Below are positions 40,994-49,368 of a stretch of 64,000 bases of DNA, piece by piece. Below the pieces are notes generated by a model that was given only the letters and a program-made list of their open reading frames with translations, was not told the DNA's origin and did no database searches. This DNA comes from Sphingomonas chungangi. Lineage in GTDB: Bacteria; Pseudomonadota; Alphaproteobacteria; Sphingomonadales; Sphingomonadaceae. The DNA lies in assembly GCF_013778325.1 (NCBI RefSeq), contig NZ_JACEIB010000007.1, positions 1-64,000 on the forward strand. Direction: 5' to 3'. The position numbers and the translations under genes were made by a program. The stretch's first letter is position 1; each line of letters starts with the position of its first letter.

Positions 40994-42475
40994 GTGACCG
41001 AGATCGCCTCCCTCGCCGCGCATCACATCCTGCTGTCGGCGGCGGCGCTGGGGCTGGCGCTGCTGATCGCGCTGCCGCTCGGCTTTGCCGCCGTGCGGCG
41101 GCCGAGGCTGGCGGGCGTGGTGCTGGGCGCGGCGGGGGCGATTCAGACGATACCCGGCCTCGCCTTGCTCGCGCTCTTCTATCCGTTGCTGCTGATGGTC
41201 GGGCACGGGGTGCCGGCGCTGGGGTTCCTGCCGGCGTGGATGGCGCTGACGCTCTATGCGCTGCTGCCGATCCTGCGCAATGTGGTGGCCGGCGTGCGCG
41301 GGCTCGATCCGGCGGTGATGGAGGCGGCGGACGGCATCGGCATGACGGGCGCGCAGCGGCTTCGGCTGGTCGAGGCGCCGCTCGCCGCGCCCGTGGTGAT
41401 GGCCGGCATCCGCACCGCCACCGTCTGGACGATCGGCGCCGCGACGCTCGCTACCACGGTCGGCGCGGCGAGCCTCGGCAACCTGATCTTCGCAGGTCTC
41501 CAGACCGAGGACTGGGCGCAGGTGCTGAAAGGCTGCTTCGCCTCCGCGACGCTGGCGCTAGTGGCAGACGGTCTGCTCGCGCTGGTCGAGCGCGGCCTTG
41601 CGAGGCGCGAGCGCTGGTCGCTGTGGTTGGGCGCTGCCGGTGTCGCGATCGGTCTGCTCGCCGCCTGCGCGCCGCTGGTCGGGAGCGGCCAGAAGACGGT
41701 GGTGGTCGGCGCCAAGAACTTCTCGGAGCAATATATCCTGGCCCGCCTGATCGGCGACCGGCTGGAGCAGGCCGGCTATGCGGTCAGCTATCGCGAGGGG
41801 CTGGGATCGGCGGTAGCGCTGCGCGCTCTGAAGCAGGGCGATATCGACGTCTATGTCGATTATTCGGGTACGATCTGGGCGGATTCGATGCACCGGGACC
41901 AGCCCGCTCCACGGGCAGAGACGCTGGCAGGAATCTTCGATTTCCTGAAGCCCGCCGCCTTGGTCGGCCCGCTCGGCTTCGAGAACGCCTACGCGCTGGC
42001 AATGAAGAAAGGACGCGGGATCGGCGATCTGCGGGGGCTCGCCGCCGTGGCGCCGTCGCTCCGGCTGGGGGCGGATCTCGAGTTCCTGTCGCGCCCCGAA
42101 TGGCGCGCGGTGCAATCCACCTACGGGCTGCGTTTCGCCGAGCAGCGGGCCTATTCCCCCACGTTCATGTACCGGGCGCTGGAAAGCGGGCAGGCGGATG
42201 TGATCTCGGCCTTTTCCAGCGACGGGCGGATCGCCGCGGACGATCTGGCGGTGCTCGCCGATCCGAAACATGCGCTGCCGGGCTATGACGCGATCCTGCT
42301 GGTCTCGCCGGATCAAGCGCAGGACGCGCGCTTCCTCGCCGCCGTGAAGCCACTGGTCGGCGCGATCCCGGTGGCGGTGATGCGGCAGGCCAATTACATG
42401 GTCGATCGCGACAGCGGCAAAGCGTCCCCGGATCAGGCGGCGCGTTGGCTCGCCGCGCATCTGGAGCGGAAATGA
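40994..42475 (+). CDS. ABC transporter permease fused to substrate-binding domain (OpuC/EgtU-like)
   Basis: The 493-residue protein joins an ABC permease (1-220, with GAIQTIPGLALLALF and the EAADGIGMTGAQRLRLVEAPLA coupling loop) to a periplasmic binding domain (230-493, KTVVVGAKNFSEQYILARLIGDRLE, DIDVYVDYSGTIW). This is the OpuAC/OpuCC fold for quaternary amines; related fusions in other bacteria bind choline, betaine or ergothioneine. The aromatic cage was not checked. The GTG start has AAAGG upstream. It pairs with the ATPase gene before it. Confidence 0.92.
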   Translation: MTEIASLAAHHILLSAAALGLALLIALPLGFAAVRRPRLAGVVLGAAGAIQTIPGLALLALFYPLLLMVGHGVPALGFLPAWMALTLYALLPILRNVVAGVRGLDPAVMEAADGIGMTGAQRLRLVEAPLAAPVVMAGIRTATVWTIGAATLATTVGAASLGNLIFAGLQTEDWAQVLKGCFASATLALVADGLLALVERGLARRERWSLWLGAAGVAIGLLAACAPLVGSGQKTVVVGAKNFSEQYILARLIGDRLEQAGYAVSYREGLGSAVALRALKQGDIDVYVDYSGTIWADSMHRDQPAPRAETLAGIFDFLKPAALVGPLGFENAYALAMKKGRGIGDLRGLAAVAPSLRLGADLEFLSRPEWRAVQSTYGLRFAEQRAYSPTFMYRALESGQADVISAFSSDGRIAADDLAVLADPKHALPGYDAILLVSPDQAQDARFLAAVKPLVGAIPVAVMRQANYMVDRDSGKASPDQAARWLAAHLERK

Positions 42476-42651
42476 TGGCCGAGATCGTCAACCTCAACCG
42501 CGCTCGCAAGGCTAAGGCCAAGGCGGAAGCGGGCAGGCAGGCCGAGGCCAATCGCACCAAGTTCGGCCGTACGAAGCCGGAGAGGGACCGCGACGTTGCC
42601 GAGCAGGTGCGACGCGACGCGCTGTTGGATGGCGCGAAGCGGGAAGACTGA
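42475..42651 (+). CDS. DUF4169 family protein
   Basis: The 58-residue basic protein begins MAEIVNLNRARKAKAKAEAG, the DUF4169 signature, and is highly charged throughout, probably one long helix. The family occurs in alphaproteobacteria and has no known function; nucleic-acid binding is conceivable from the charge. The ATG overlaps the previous stop by 1 bp; an adjacent ATG at 42472 is also possible. An inverted repeat follows 7 bp after its stop. Confidence 0.8.
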   Translation: MAEIVNLNRARKAKAKAEAGRQAEANRTKFGRTKPERDRDVAEQVRRDALLDGAKRED

Positions 42652-42658
42652 TTTTCCT

Positions 42659-42740
42659 CCGTTCGTCCTGAGCGAAGTCGAAGGACGTGCAGCATGCGGG
42701 CTTCTGGAGCACGCACTTCGACTTCGCTCAGTGCGAGCGG
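42659..42740. repeat. Inverted-repeat element, copy 3 (nearly perfect)
   Basis: An 82-nt palindrome-like element. The left arm CCGTTCGTCCTGAGCGAAGTCGAAG and the right arm CTTCGACTTCGCTCAGTGCGAGCGG are complementary with four mismatches, and the TGAGCGAAGTCGAAG core is identical in both arms. It lies between two convergent genes. It is related to the copies at 7201 and 19520. Confidence 0.88.
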
Positions 42741-42756
42741 GTCATTTGGTGCAGCC

Positions 42757-44565
42757 TCAGTAAGCCAAAGAGCACCCGTCCGCGCGCATCTCGCTCGCGG
42801 CGGCATAGACCAGTTGGCCCGCATCCGGCTTGTATTCCACGCATTCGTAGCGGCCGAAGCCGCCGTCCGATGCGCCGATCACATGACCCATTGAGGCGAG
42901 TTGCGTGCGTGTCGCGTCCGGTACGCCGCTTTCCAGCCGGAGCAGGCCGCTCGGCGGCAGGCCGGCCGAATCCTCGCCCATCGATTGCGACGATCCCTCG
43001 TGGTGCCAGCGCGGGCTGTCGGAGGCGGCCTGCACGTCGAGCCCGTAATCCTCGCGGTTGACGATGATCTGGGTCTGCCCCTGCGGCTGCATGTCGCCGC
43101 CCATCACGCCGAAGGCGAGCCAAGGCGCTTGCCCGCGCGTCGCGAACCCGGGGATGATCGTCTGGAAAGGGCGCTTGCCCGGCGCGTAAATGTTGGGGTG
43201 GCCGTCCTTGAGGCTGAACAGCTGCCCCCGATCCTGGAACATGAAGCCGAGGCCGTCCGCGACCAGCCCGGAGCCCATGCCCCGGAAATTGGACTGGATC
43301 ATCGACACCATCATGCCCGACGAATCCGCGCAGGAGAAATAGGTGGTGTCGCCATGGCTCGGCGCCTGCCCCGGATGGACTGGCATGGTGATCTTGCGCG
43401 GATCGATCAGCTTGGCGCGCTGGGCGGCATAGTCCTTGGAGACCAGCCATTCGACCGGCACCTTCGCGAAGTGCGGATCGGCGTAGTAGCGGGCGCGATC
43501 CTCGTAGGCCAGGCGCTTGGCTTCGACCTGCAGGTGGATCGACAGCGGCGACTGGAAGCCGGCGCCGCGCATGTCGAAATGCTCGAGCATGTTGAGCATC
43601 TGCAGCGTCGCGATGCCCTGCGTATTGGCGCCGAGCGCATGGACGGTGACGCCGCGATATTCGGTCCGGTGCGGCTCGATCCATTCGCCGCGGTGCGCGG
43701 CGAGATCGGCTGCCGTCATCCAGCCGCCGAGCCGCTTGAAATAGGCCTCGATCGTCTTGGCGATGGCGCCCCCGTAAAAGACATCACGACCGCCCTGCGC
43801 GATCATCCGGTAGGTGCGGGCGAGGTCCGGATTGCGGAAGATCTGGCCGGTCTGCGGGCCGCCATGGCCCATGCCGTAAGTTTTAATCGCATTGTCGGTC
43901 TCCTCGACGCCCGCGCCGGGGCGGAGGAAGGCCTTGAGGTTGCCGCGGATATAATGCGCGATGATCTCTGGCACCGGCACGCCCTGCTCGGCATAGTGGA
44001 TCGCCGGCTCGAACAGCTCGGCCCATTTCAGCGTGCCGTAGCGCTGGTGCATCATCCACCAGCCGTCGAGCGCGCCCGGCACCGAGACCGCGATCGCACC
44101 GAGCGGCGGCAGCGCACCGTTCTTGGCTCGCGATCTGGCGATCTCCAGGGTCAGCGCGTGCGGGGAGCCGCCCGACCCGGCGAGGCCGACCACCTTCTTG
44201 AGCTTCGGATCCCAGATCATCGCGAAACAGTCGCCGCCGATACCCGACGAGGTCGGCTCGAGGAAACCGAGGCAGGCGTTCATCGCGATGGCAGCGTCGA
44301 CCGCCGATCCGCCCTTCTTGAGTGTGTCGATCGCCGCCATCGTGGCGAGCGGCTGCGCCGACCCCGCCGCCCCGTTGATGCCGTAAACCGCGCTGCGCGT
44401 CGCGAAGCTCGCGCCGACCGGACGGTCGCCGGCGTGGACGTCGGGGCGGATGAAGGTCTCGCTCCCCTCCGGCTGGAAGCCGGGCAGTGGCGCAGGCACG
44501 TCGGCGAACAGCGGGGCCGCGATGGCGGCGGCGGGCAGCGAGGCGAGGAATTGTCTGCGGCGCAA
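42757..44565 (-). CDS. ggt: Gamma-glutamyltransferase (exported)
   Basis: The 602-residue precursor begins with a possible Tat-type leader (RRRQFLASLPAAAIAAPLFA). The fold is that of the Ntn-hydrolase GGT: GSAVDAAIAMNACLGFLEP and SGIGGDCFAMIW in the large subunit, then GDTTYFSCAD, whose threonine should be the autocleavage nucleophile, and GSGLVADGLGFMFQDRGQLF in the small subunit. It cleaves glutathione and gamma-glutamyl compounds in the periplasm. I choose TTG at 44565 because GGAG sits 7 nt upstream and the leader then starts at the Arg cluster; ATGs at 44604 and 44628 lack sites. It follows kdpD by 69 bp. Confidence 0.9.
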   Translation of the reverse strand: MRRRQFLASLPAAAIAAPLFADVPAPLPGFQPEGSETFIRPDVHAGDRPVGASFATRSAVYGINGAAGSAQPLATMAAIDTLKKGGSAVDAAIAMNACLGFLEPTSSGIGGDCFAMIWDPKLKKVVGLAGSGGSPHALTLEIARSRAKNGALPPLGAIAVSVPGALDGWWMMHQRYGTLKWAELFEPAIHYAEQGVPVPEIIAHYIRGNLKAFLRPGAGVEETDNAIKTYGMGHGGPQTGQIFRNPDLARTYRMIAQGGRDVFYGGAIAKTIEAYFKRLGGWMTAADLAAHRGEWIEPHRTEYRGVTVHALGANTQGIATLQMLNMLEHFDMRGAGFQSPLSIHLQVEAKRLAYEDRARYYADPHFAKVPVEWLVSKDYAAQRAKLIDPRKITMPVHPGQAPSHGDTTYFSCADSSGMMVSMIQSNFRGMGSGLVADGLGFMFQDRGQLFSLKDGHPNIYAPGKRPFQTIIPGFATRGQAPWLAFGVMGGDMQPQGQTQIIVNREDYGLDVQAASDSPRWHHEGSSQSMGEDSAGLPPSGLLRLESGVPDATRTQLASMGHVIGASDGGFGRYECVEYKPDAGQLVYAAASEMRADGCSLAY

Positions 44566-44634
44566 TGCTGGTCTCCGTGTCCCCCCGGAGGTGGGCGGGA
44601 GCATTGCGGCACGGACGTTCAATAGCAAGCGGCG

Positions 44635-47283
44635 TTACGCCGCGACCAGCGCTTCTTCGGGGATCGTCAGCGTGAAGACCGCTCCGCCGTCCGGATCGGT
44701 AGCCGCCGTCACGGCAATCCCCATCGCGTCGGCGAAGCCCTTGACGATGGCAAGGCCGAGGCCGGAATCGCCGCTGCGATCGCTGCCCTTGCCGCGCGCG
44801 AAGGTGTCGAAGATCGCTTCCTCGTCGCCCGGCTGGATGCCGGGGCCGCGGTCACGCACCTGCAACAGCACTGCGCCCGCCGTGCGCCTTGCCTCGATCG
44901 CGATCGGCCCGTCGGGCGCGCCATGCTGCGCGGCGTTGGCGAGCAGGTTGATCAGGATGTGGTGGAGCAAACGAGGGTCCGCGCGCACCAGCGGCAGCGT
45001 TCCGGGGATCGCGAGATCGATGCGATTCTTCGCCAGCGTTCCCTTGAGATCGTGGACGGCGGCGCTGGCCGCGTCGGTGAGATCGATCGGCTCGGGCTCG
45101 AGCTTGAGCGCGCCGGCATCGAGGCGGACCATGTCGACGAGATTGTCGAGGAAGCGCTTGAGACGCTGCACCTCGCGCCGGGCCACTGCGATCTCGGGCG
45201 ACTTCGGGGTCTCGGTCGCCAGCGCCTCGACGGCTCCCGCCACCGAGGTCAGCGGGGTACGCAGATCGTGCCCGATCGAGGAGAGCAAAGCGGCGCGCAG
45301 CCGGTCGCGCTCCTTGAGCAGGCCAAGCTCGCGCATCTCGCCCTCCATGCGCAGCCGCTCGTGCGCCAGCGCCGCCTGGTTGGCGATGGTGGAGAGCAGA
45401 ACGGTGCGGTCGGCCGGCACCGGATCGCCGCCGTCGGCGCGGGCGAGGCCCATCACCGCCAGCGTGCCGAGCGCGGTCTTGAGCGGGTGGAACTGCCAGT
45501 CGGCGGCCGTCAGCGTCGCGGTGCCGCGCCCGGCGGGCTCGCCCTTGGACCAGCACCATTCCGCCGCCGCCTGATCGACCGGCCCGAGCGGCGATGCCTC
45601 GGGCTCGGCGGCCATGATGGTGAGCACGCCCTCGCGCTCGGCCATCAGCAGGGTGTCGCAATCAAGCAGCAGGCCGATTTCGTGGCAGACCGTGCCAGCC
45701 GTTTCTTTCCACGTCGAGGCGCGCGCCAGCGCCTGCCCGAAGGCGGCGACCTGCGCATTCTCCGACGCGCTGCGCGCCGAGAGGCTGGCGCGCATCCTGA
45801 GCCGACCGGCGAGATTGCTGACCAGGGCGGCGATGCCGATCAGCACACACATCGTCAGCAGGCTCTGCGGATCGGCGATGGTGAAGGTGTGGAGCGGCGG
45901 CAGGAAGAAGAAATTATAGGCAAGACCGGCGACGAAGCTGGCGAACAGGCCGGGGCGCAGGCCGAAGCGCTGGGCGGTCAGGATCACCGGCAGCAGGTAG
46001 ATCAGGTCCAGCCCGCCGGCGCCGACCAGAGGTTCGACCAGATGGTCGATCACGGTGGTGACCGCCACCAGCAGTATGGCGATCACATATGGCAGCGGGC
46101 CGCCCCAGCCGTCGACGATCGGGGCGAGGCCGCGCCCGCGATTCTCGGCCGGACGGGTGGCGGGAATGACGTGGAGCGCGAGGCCCTCCGGCCCCTCCTG
46201 GATCATCCGCTGGACGACCGAGCCGTGGCGCAGCTCGAACCACCAGCTGCGGCGGGACTTGCCGATGACGAGCTGGGTCGCGCGGGTCGCGGCGATCTGG
46301 TCGAGCAACCCCTGCGCGACATTCTCCGCCGGCATGCGCGCGATCGTGGCGCCGAGGCTGGCGGCAAGGCGCAGCACGTCGGCGATGCGCTGGCGCTCGG
46401 TCTCGCCGAACGTGTCGGCGCGCGCGGTTTCGATCACCACCGCTGTCCACGGTGCCTTGAGCGCGTCGGACAGCCGCTTCGCCACGCGGATCAGCGTATC
46501 GCAGCCTGGCTGTTCGGAGACGGCGACCAGCACGCGCTCGCCGCCGGCATAGGATCCGGGGAGGGCACCCGCATCGAGCATCTCCAGCATCTGCCGGTCG
46601 ACGCTCATCGCCGCGCGGCGCAGCGCCATCTCGCGCAGCGCCGAAAGGTTGGGCTTGGAGAAGAAATGCTGGAGGGCACGCGTCGCCTCCTCCGGCACGT
46701 AGACCTTGCCCTCCTTCAGTCGTTCGATCAGGTCGTCGGGCGGGATGTCGACCACCTCGATCTCGGCCGCCTCGAACACGCTGTCGGGTACCGTCTCGCG
46801 CACGCGGACGCGGGTGAAGCTGGCGACGACGTCGTTGAGGCTCTCGACATGCTGGATGTTGAGCGTGGTGGCGACGTCGATGCCGGCGTCGAGCAGTTCC
46901 TGCACGTCCTGCCAGCGTTTGGGGTGGCGGCTGCCCTCGACATTGGAATGGGCGAATTCGTCGACCAGAGCGAGCTGCGGCCGGCGGGCGAGCACCGCGT
47001 CGAGGTCCATCTCGGCGAGCTGATGGCCACGATGGTCGAACGTCTTGCGCGGGATGATCTCGAACGGCTCGACCAGCGCGTGGGTGTCGGCGCGGCCGTG
47101 TGTTTCCACCACCGCGATCACCACGTCGATGCCGGCGCGCAGCTTCTCGGCGCCGTCGAGCAGCATCTCGTAGGTCTTGCCGACGCCCGGCGCGGCGCCG
47201 AGGAAGATGCGCAGGCGCCCGCGCCCCTCGCGCGCGGACTGCTTCAGCAGGGCCTCGGGAGAGGGGCGCAGATCGTCGTTCAT
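44635..47283 (-). CDS. kdpD: Sensor histidine kinase KdpD
   Basis: The 882-residue protein has the full KdpD order: N-terminal KdpD domain (15-225) with Walker A GAAPGVGKT and LALVDEFAHSNVEGSRHPKRW, a universal-stress-type domain (250-370), four membrane helices (about 395-500), GAF region, and HisKA/HATPase with SSIGHDLRTPLTSV (His near 670) and LINLLANAAQHG. KdpD senses K+ limitation and phosphorylates KdpE. kdpFABC is absent, and kdpE is divergent rather than downstream. ggt follows on the same strand. No clear ribosome-binding site precedes the ATG. Confidence 0.94.
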   Translation of the reverse strand: MNDDLRPSPEALLKQSAREGRGRLRIFLGAAPGVGKTYEMLLDGAEKLRAGIDVVIAVVETHGRADTHALVEPFEIIPRKTFDHRGHQLAEMDLDAVLARRPQLALVDEFAHSNVEGSRHPKRWQDVQELLDAGIDVATTLNIQHVESLNDVVASFTRVRVRETVPDSVFEAAEIEVVDIPPDDLIERLKEGKVYVPEEATRALQHFFSKPNLSALREMALRRAAMSVDRQMLEMLDAGALPGSYAGGERVLVAVSEQPGCDTLIRVAKRLSDALKAPWTAVVIETARADTFGETERQRIADVLRLAASLGATIARMPAENVAQGLLDQIAATRATQLVIGKSRRSWWFELRHGSVVQRMIQEGPEGLALHVIPATRPAENRGRGLAPIVDGWGGPLPYVIAILLVAVTTVIDHLVEPLVGAGGLDLIYLLPVILTAQRFGLRPGLFASFVAGLAYNFFFLPPLHTFTIADPQSLLTMCVLIGIAALVSNLAGRLRMRASLSARSASENAQVAAFGQALARASTWKETAGTVCHEIGLLLDCDTLLMAEREGVLTIMAAEPEASPLGPVDQAAAEWCWSKGEPAGRGTATLTAADWQFHPLKTALGTLAVMGLARADGGDPVPADRTVLLSTIANQAALAHERLRMEGEMRELGLLKERDRLRAALLSSIGHDLRTPLTSVAGAVEALATETPKSPEIAVARREVQRLKRFLDNLVDMVRLDAGALKLEPEPIDLTDAASAAVHDLKGTLAKNRIDLAIPGTLPLVRADPRLLHHILINLLANAAQHGAPDGPIAIEARRTAGAVLLQVRDRGPGIQPGDEEAIFDTFARGKGSDRSGDSGLGLAIVKGFADAMGIAVTAATDPDGGAVFTLTIPEEALVAA

Positions 47284-47396
47284 CGCGCACGCTTCTACGC
47301 TTCGCCGGAGCGGGACTCCACGCTGCTTATGCGATGCTGATGCCGAAACGGGATTTCCTCATTGCGCGGGCACGCGGGGCGCCCCATCAACCAGCC

Positions 47397-48089
47397 ATGT
47401 CCATTCCCGCCAAGATCATGGTGATCGAGGACGATCCCGCCATCCGCCGCCTGCTGCGCGTCACGCTGGAGCGCGTGGGGCACGCCGTCGCCGAGGCCGC
47501 GACCGCGCGAGAGGGGCTGTCGCTGCTGGGGATCGAGAAGCCGCAGGTGGTGCTGCTCGATCTCGGCCTGCCCGATCGCGACGGGCTGGAGCTGGTGCAA
47601 CTCATCAAATCGCAGGCGCAGGCGACATTGATCGTCGTCTCGGCGCGCGAATCGACCGGCGAGAAGGTGGCCGCGCTCGATCTCGGCGCGGACGACTATC
47701 TCACCAAGCCGTTCGACACCGAGGAGCTGCTGGCGCGAGTGCGTGCCGGGTTGCGCCACCGGCTCGATTCGCAGGGCGCCGAGCATCGCGTCGAGGCGGG
47801 CGAGGTGGTCATCGATCTAGACAGGCGCCGCGTCACCCGCGCAGGCGAGGAGGTGCATCTGGCGCCCAAGGAATATGGCGTGCTGGCATTGCTCGCCCAG
47901 CGGCCCGACCGGGTGCTGAGCCACGCCCAGATCCTGCGCGACGTCTGGGGGCCGGCGCAGGCGGATCGGGTGGAATATCTGCGCATCGTCGTGCGCGCTC
48001 TACGGCAGAAGCTGGAGGCGGACCCGGCGCGGCCCGCGCTGATCGTCAACGAGCTGGGCGTGGGGTATCGGCTGCGGCCGGAAGTTTAG
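47397..48089 (+). CDS. kdpE: Response regulator KdpE-like (OmpR family)
   Basis: The 230-residue protein has a receiver domain (IMVIEDDPAIRRLL with acidic pocket, phospho-acceptor in VVLLDLGLPDRDG, lysine in DDYLTKPF) and an OmpR-type winged helix (about 135-230, VHLAPKEYGVLALLA, RVEYLRIVVRALRQKLE). LRIVVRALRQKLE and the overall length match KdpE. It starts 113 bp from kdpD on the opposite strand. No good ribosome-binding site precedes the ATG, so a leaderless or weak start is possible. A palindrome follows the stop. Confidence 0.9.
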   Translation: MSIPAKIMVIEDDPAIRRLLRVTLERVGHAVAEAATAREGLSLLGIEKPQVVLLDLGLPDRDGLELVQLIKSQAQATLIVVSARESTGEKVAALDLGADDYLTKPFDTEELLARVRAGLRHRLDSQGAEHRVEAGEVVIDLDRRRVTRAGEEVHLAPKEYGVLALLAQRPDRVLSHAQILRDVWGPAQADRVEYLRIVVRALRQKLEADPARPALIVNELGVGYRLRPEV

Positions 48090-48103
48090 CCCTTCCGGAA
48101 GGG
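48090..48103. terminator. Palindrome between convergent stops
   Basis: CCCTTCCGGAAGGG is a perfect 14-bp palindrome filling exactly the gap between the kdpE stop (48087-48089) and the opposing stop (48104-48106). It may serve as a compact bidirectional hairpin or a protein site; no T-run follows. Confidence 0.4.
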
Positions 48104-48502
48104 TCACTCCTGCCCGCCGCCGCCCCAATGGCCACGGCCGCCACCCATGCGACCGCCGCCCATGCCGTGGCGCAGCCGCTCGATCGCGTCGAAGCGCGCC
48201 TGCTGGTCCGGCGTCAGCGTCGCGCGGTAGCTTTGCATCGCGTCCATGCGCTGCTGCATCCACGATCCGTCGGGCGGGCCGTGGCGGTCACTAGCCGGCG
48301 GCGCCAGCTTGCCGAGGAAGTCATCAAGCGCCGGGCGTTGGTCGGGGTGCAGGCCAAGCAGCAGCGCCATGTCGTCGGCGCGGCCGGCGGCGGCCTGCGC
48401 CGGGTCCATGCCCGACGGCGGGGGCGGGGCAGGCGGCTGGGCGACGACACCTCTGGCGATCAGGGTGGCAGCGGCAAGGCCGCCGAGCAGCAACTTACGC
48501 AT
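48104..48502 (-). CDS. Spy/CpxP-like periplasmic protein with Gly-rich tail
   Basis: The 132-residue precursor has a signal peptide (LLLGGLAAATLIARGVVA), then a helical core carrying the LTxxQ motif typical of Spy/CpxP/ZraP relatives (RATLTPDQQARFDAIERL) and a related LHPDQRPALDDFL. The C-terminus is Gly/His/Met-rich (MGGGRMGGGRGHWGGGG), which could bind metal. GAGGGGAATCCCG precedes the ATG. It is divergent from a response regulator gene across 115 bp, the usual setting for an envelope-stress accessory protein regulated by its neighbour. Confidence 0.75.
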   Translation of the reverse strand: MRKLLLGGLAAATLIARGVVAQPPAPPPPSGMDPAQAAAGRADDMALLLGLHPDQRPALDDFLGKLAPPASDRHGPPDGSWMQQRMDAMQSYRATLTPDQQARFDAIERLRHGMGGGRMGGGRGHWGGGGQE

Positions 48503-48617
48503 CGGGATTCCCCTCGAATGGACGGGCACCTGCTCGCCTGCCTTTGTGTCGGCGGAATGTCCGCCGATCGGCGCGGCTGAAATCCTGTGCACACATCGCG
48601 CGCGCATGCGGTAGGTC

Positions 48618-49358
48618 ATGAACATGGTCGCCCCCGTCGCCGATCGCGCCGCCGCCGCGCTGGCCCACCTCCTCGTCGTCGACGACGACGCCGGCATCCG
48701 GGTGCTGCTCGCCGAGCGGCTCGGCGCCTATGGCTATCAGGTGACGGCGGCTGGCAGCGTCGCCGAGATGGACCGGGTGCTGTCGCGCGGCGGCATCGAC
48801 TTGATCCTGCTCGACGTGATGATGCCGGGCGAGGACGGCCTGTCCGCCTGCCGGCGCCTGATCCAGCAGGGCGGCCCGCCGGTGATCATCCTCTCCGCGC
48901 TGGGCGACGAGCAGGATCGCATCGTCGGGCTGGAGATCGGCGCCGACCATTATCTCTCGAAGCCGTGCAGCCCGCGCGAGATCCTGGCTCATGTCCGCGC
49001 GCTGCTGCGTCGCAACTCCGCCTCAGATGCACAGGCGGAAGGGCGGCGCGGCTATGCCTTCGACGGCTGGCGCATGGATCTCGATTCGCACGAGCTGTTC
49101 GATCCGGAGGGGGTGCTGGTCCACCTGTCCGACGGCGAGTTCGCGGTGCTGCGCGCCTTCGTCGAGCATCCGCGCCGGGTGCTGGCGCGGGAAGCCTTGC
49201 TGCATGCCGCGCGAGGGCCGGATAGCGACGCCTTCGATCGTGCGATTGACGTCCAGGTCTCGCGCCTGCGCCGCAAGCTGCGCGCCGGCGAGAGCGACCT
49301 GATCCGTACCGTGCGCAACGAGGGCTATCTGTTCGTTCCCAAGGTAACAGCCACGTGA
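48618..49358 (+). CDS. OmpR-family response regulator
   Basis: The 246-residue regulator has a receiver domain (LLVVDDDAGIRVLLAERL, phospho-acceptor D in LILLDVMMPGEDG, S in IILSAL, K in YLSKPCSP) and a C-terminal winged helix (about 145-240, VHLSDGEFAVLRAFVEHP, IDVQVSRLRRKLRAGE). It resembles OmpR-type regulators of envelope stress. The kinase gene begins 10 bp later, forming a two-component operon. The likely target is the divergent Spy-like gene. Confidence 0.92.
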   Translation: MNMVAPVADRAAAALAHLLVVDDDAGIRVLLAERLGAYGYQVTAAGSVAEMDRVLSRGGIDLILLDVMMPGEDGLSACRRLIQQGGPPVIILSALGDEQDRIVGLEIGADHYLSKPCSPREILAHVRALLRRNSASDAQAEGRRGYAFDGWRMDLDSHELFDPEGVLVHLSDGEFAVLRAFVEHPRRVLAREALLHAARGPDSDAFDRAIDVQVSRLRRKLRAGESDLIRTVRNEGYLFVPKVTAT

Positions 49359-49368
49359 GGGCAGGCGG

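Noticed and set aside
47100-47396. Longer N-terminus for KdpE
   Set aside because: The extension is Arg/Pro-rich, antisense to the kdpD start, and the family length fits the ATG at 47397.
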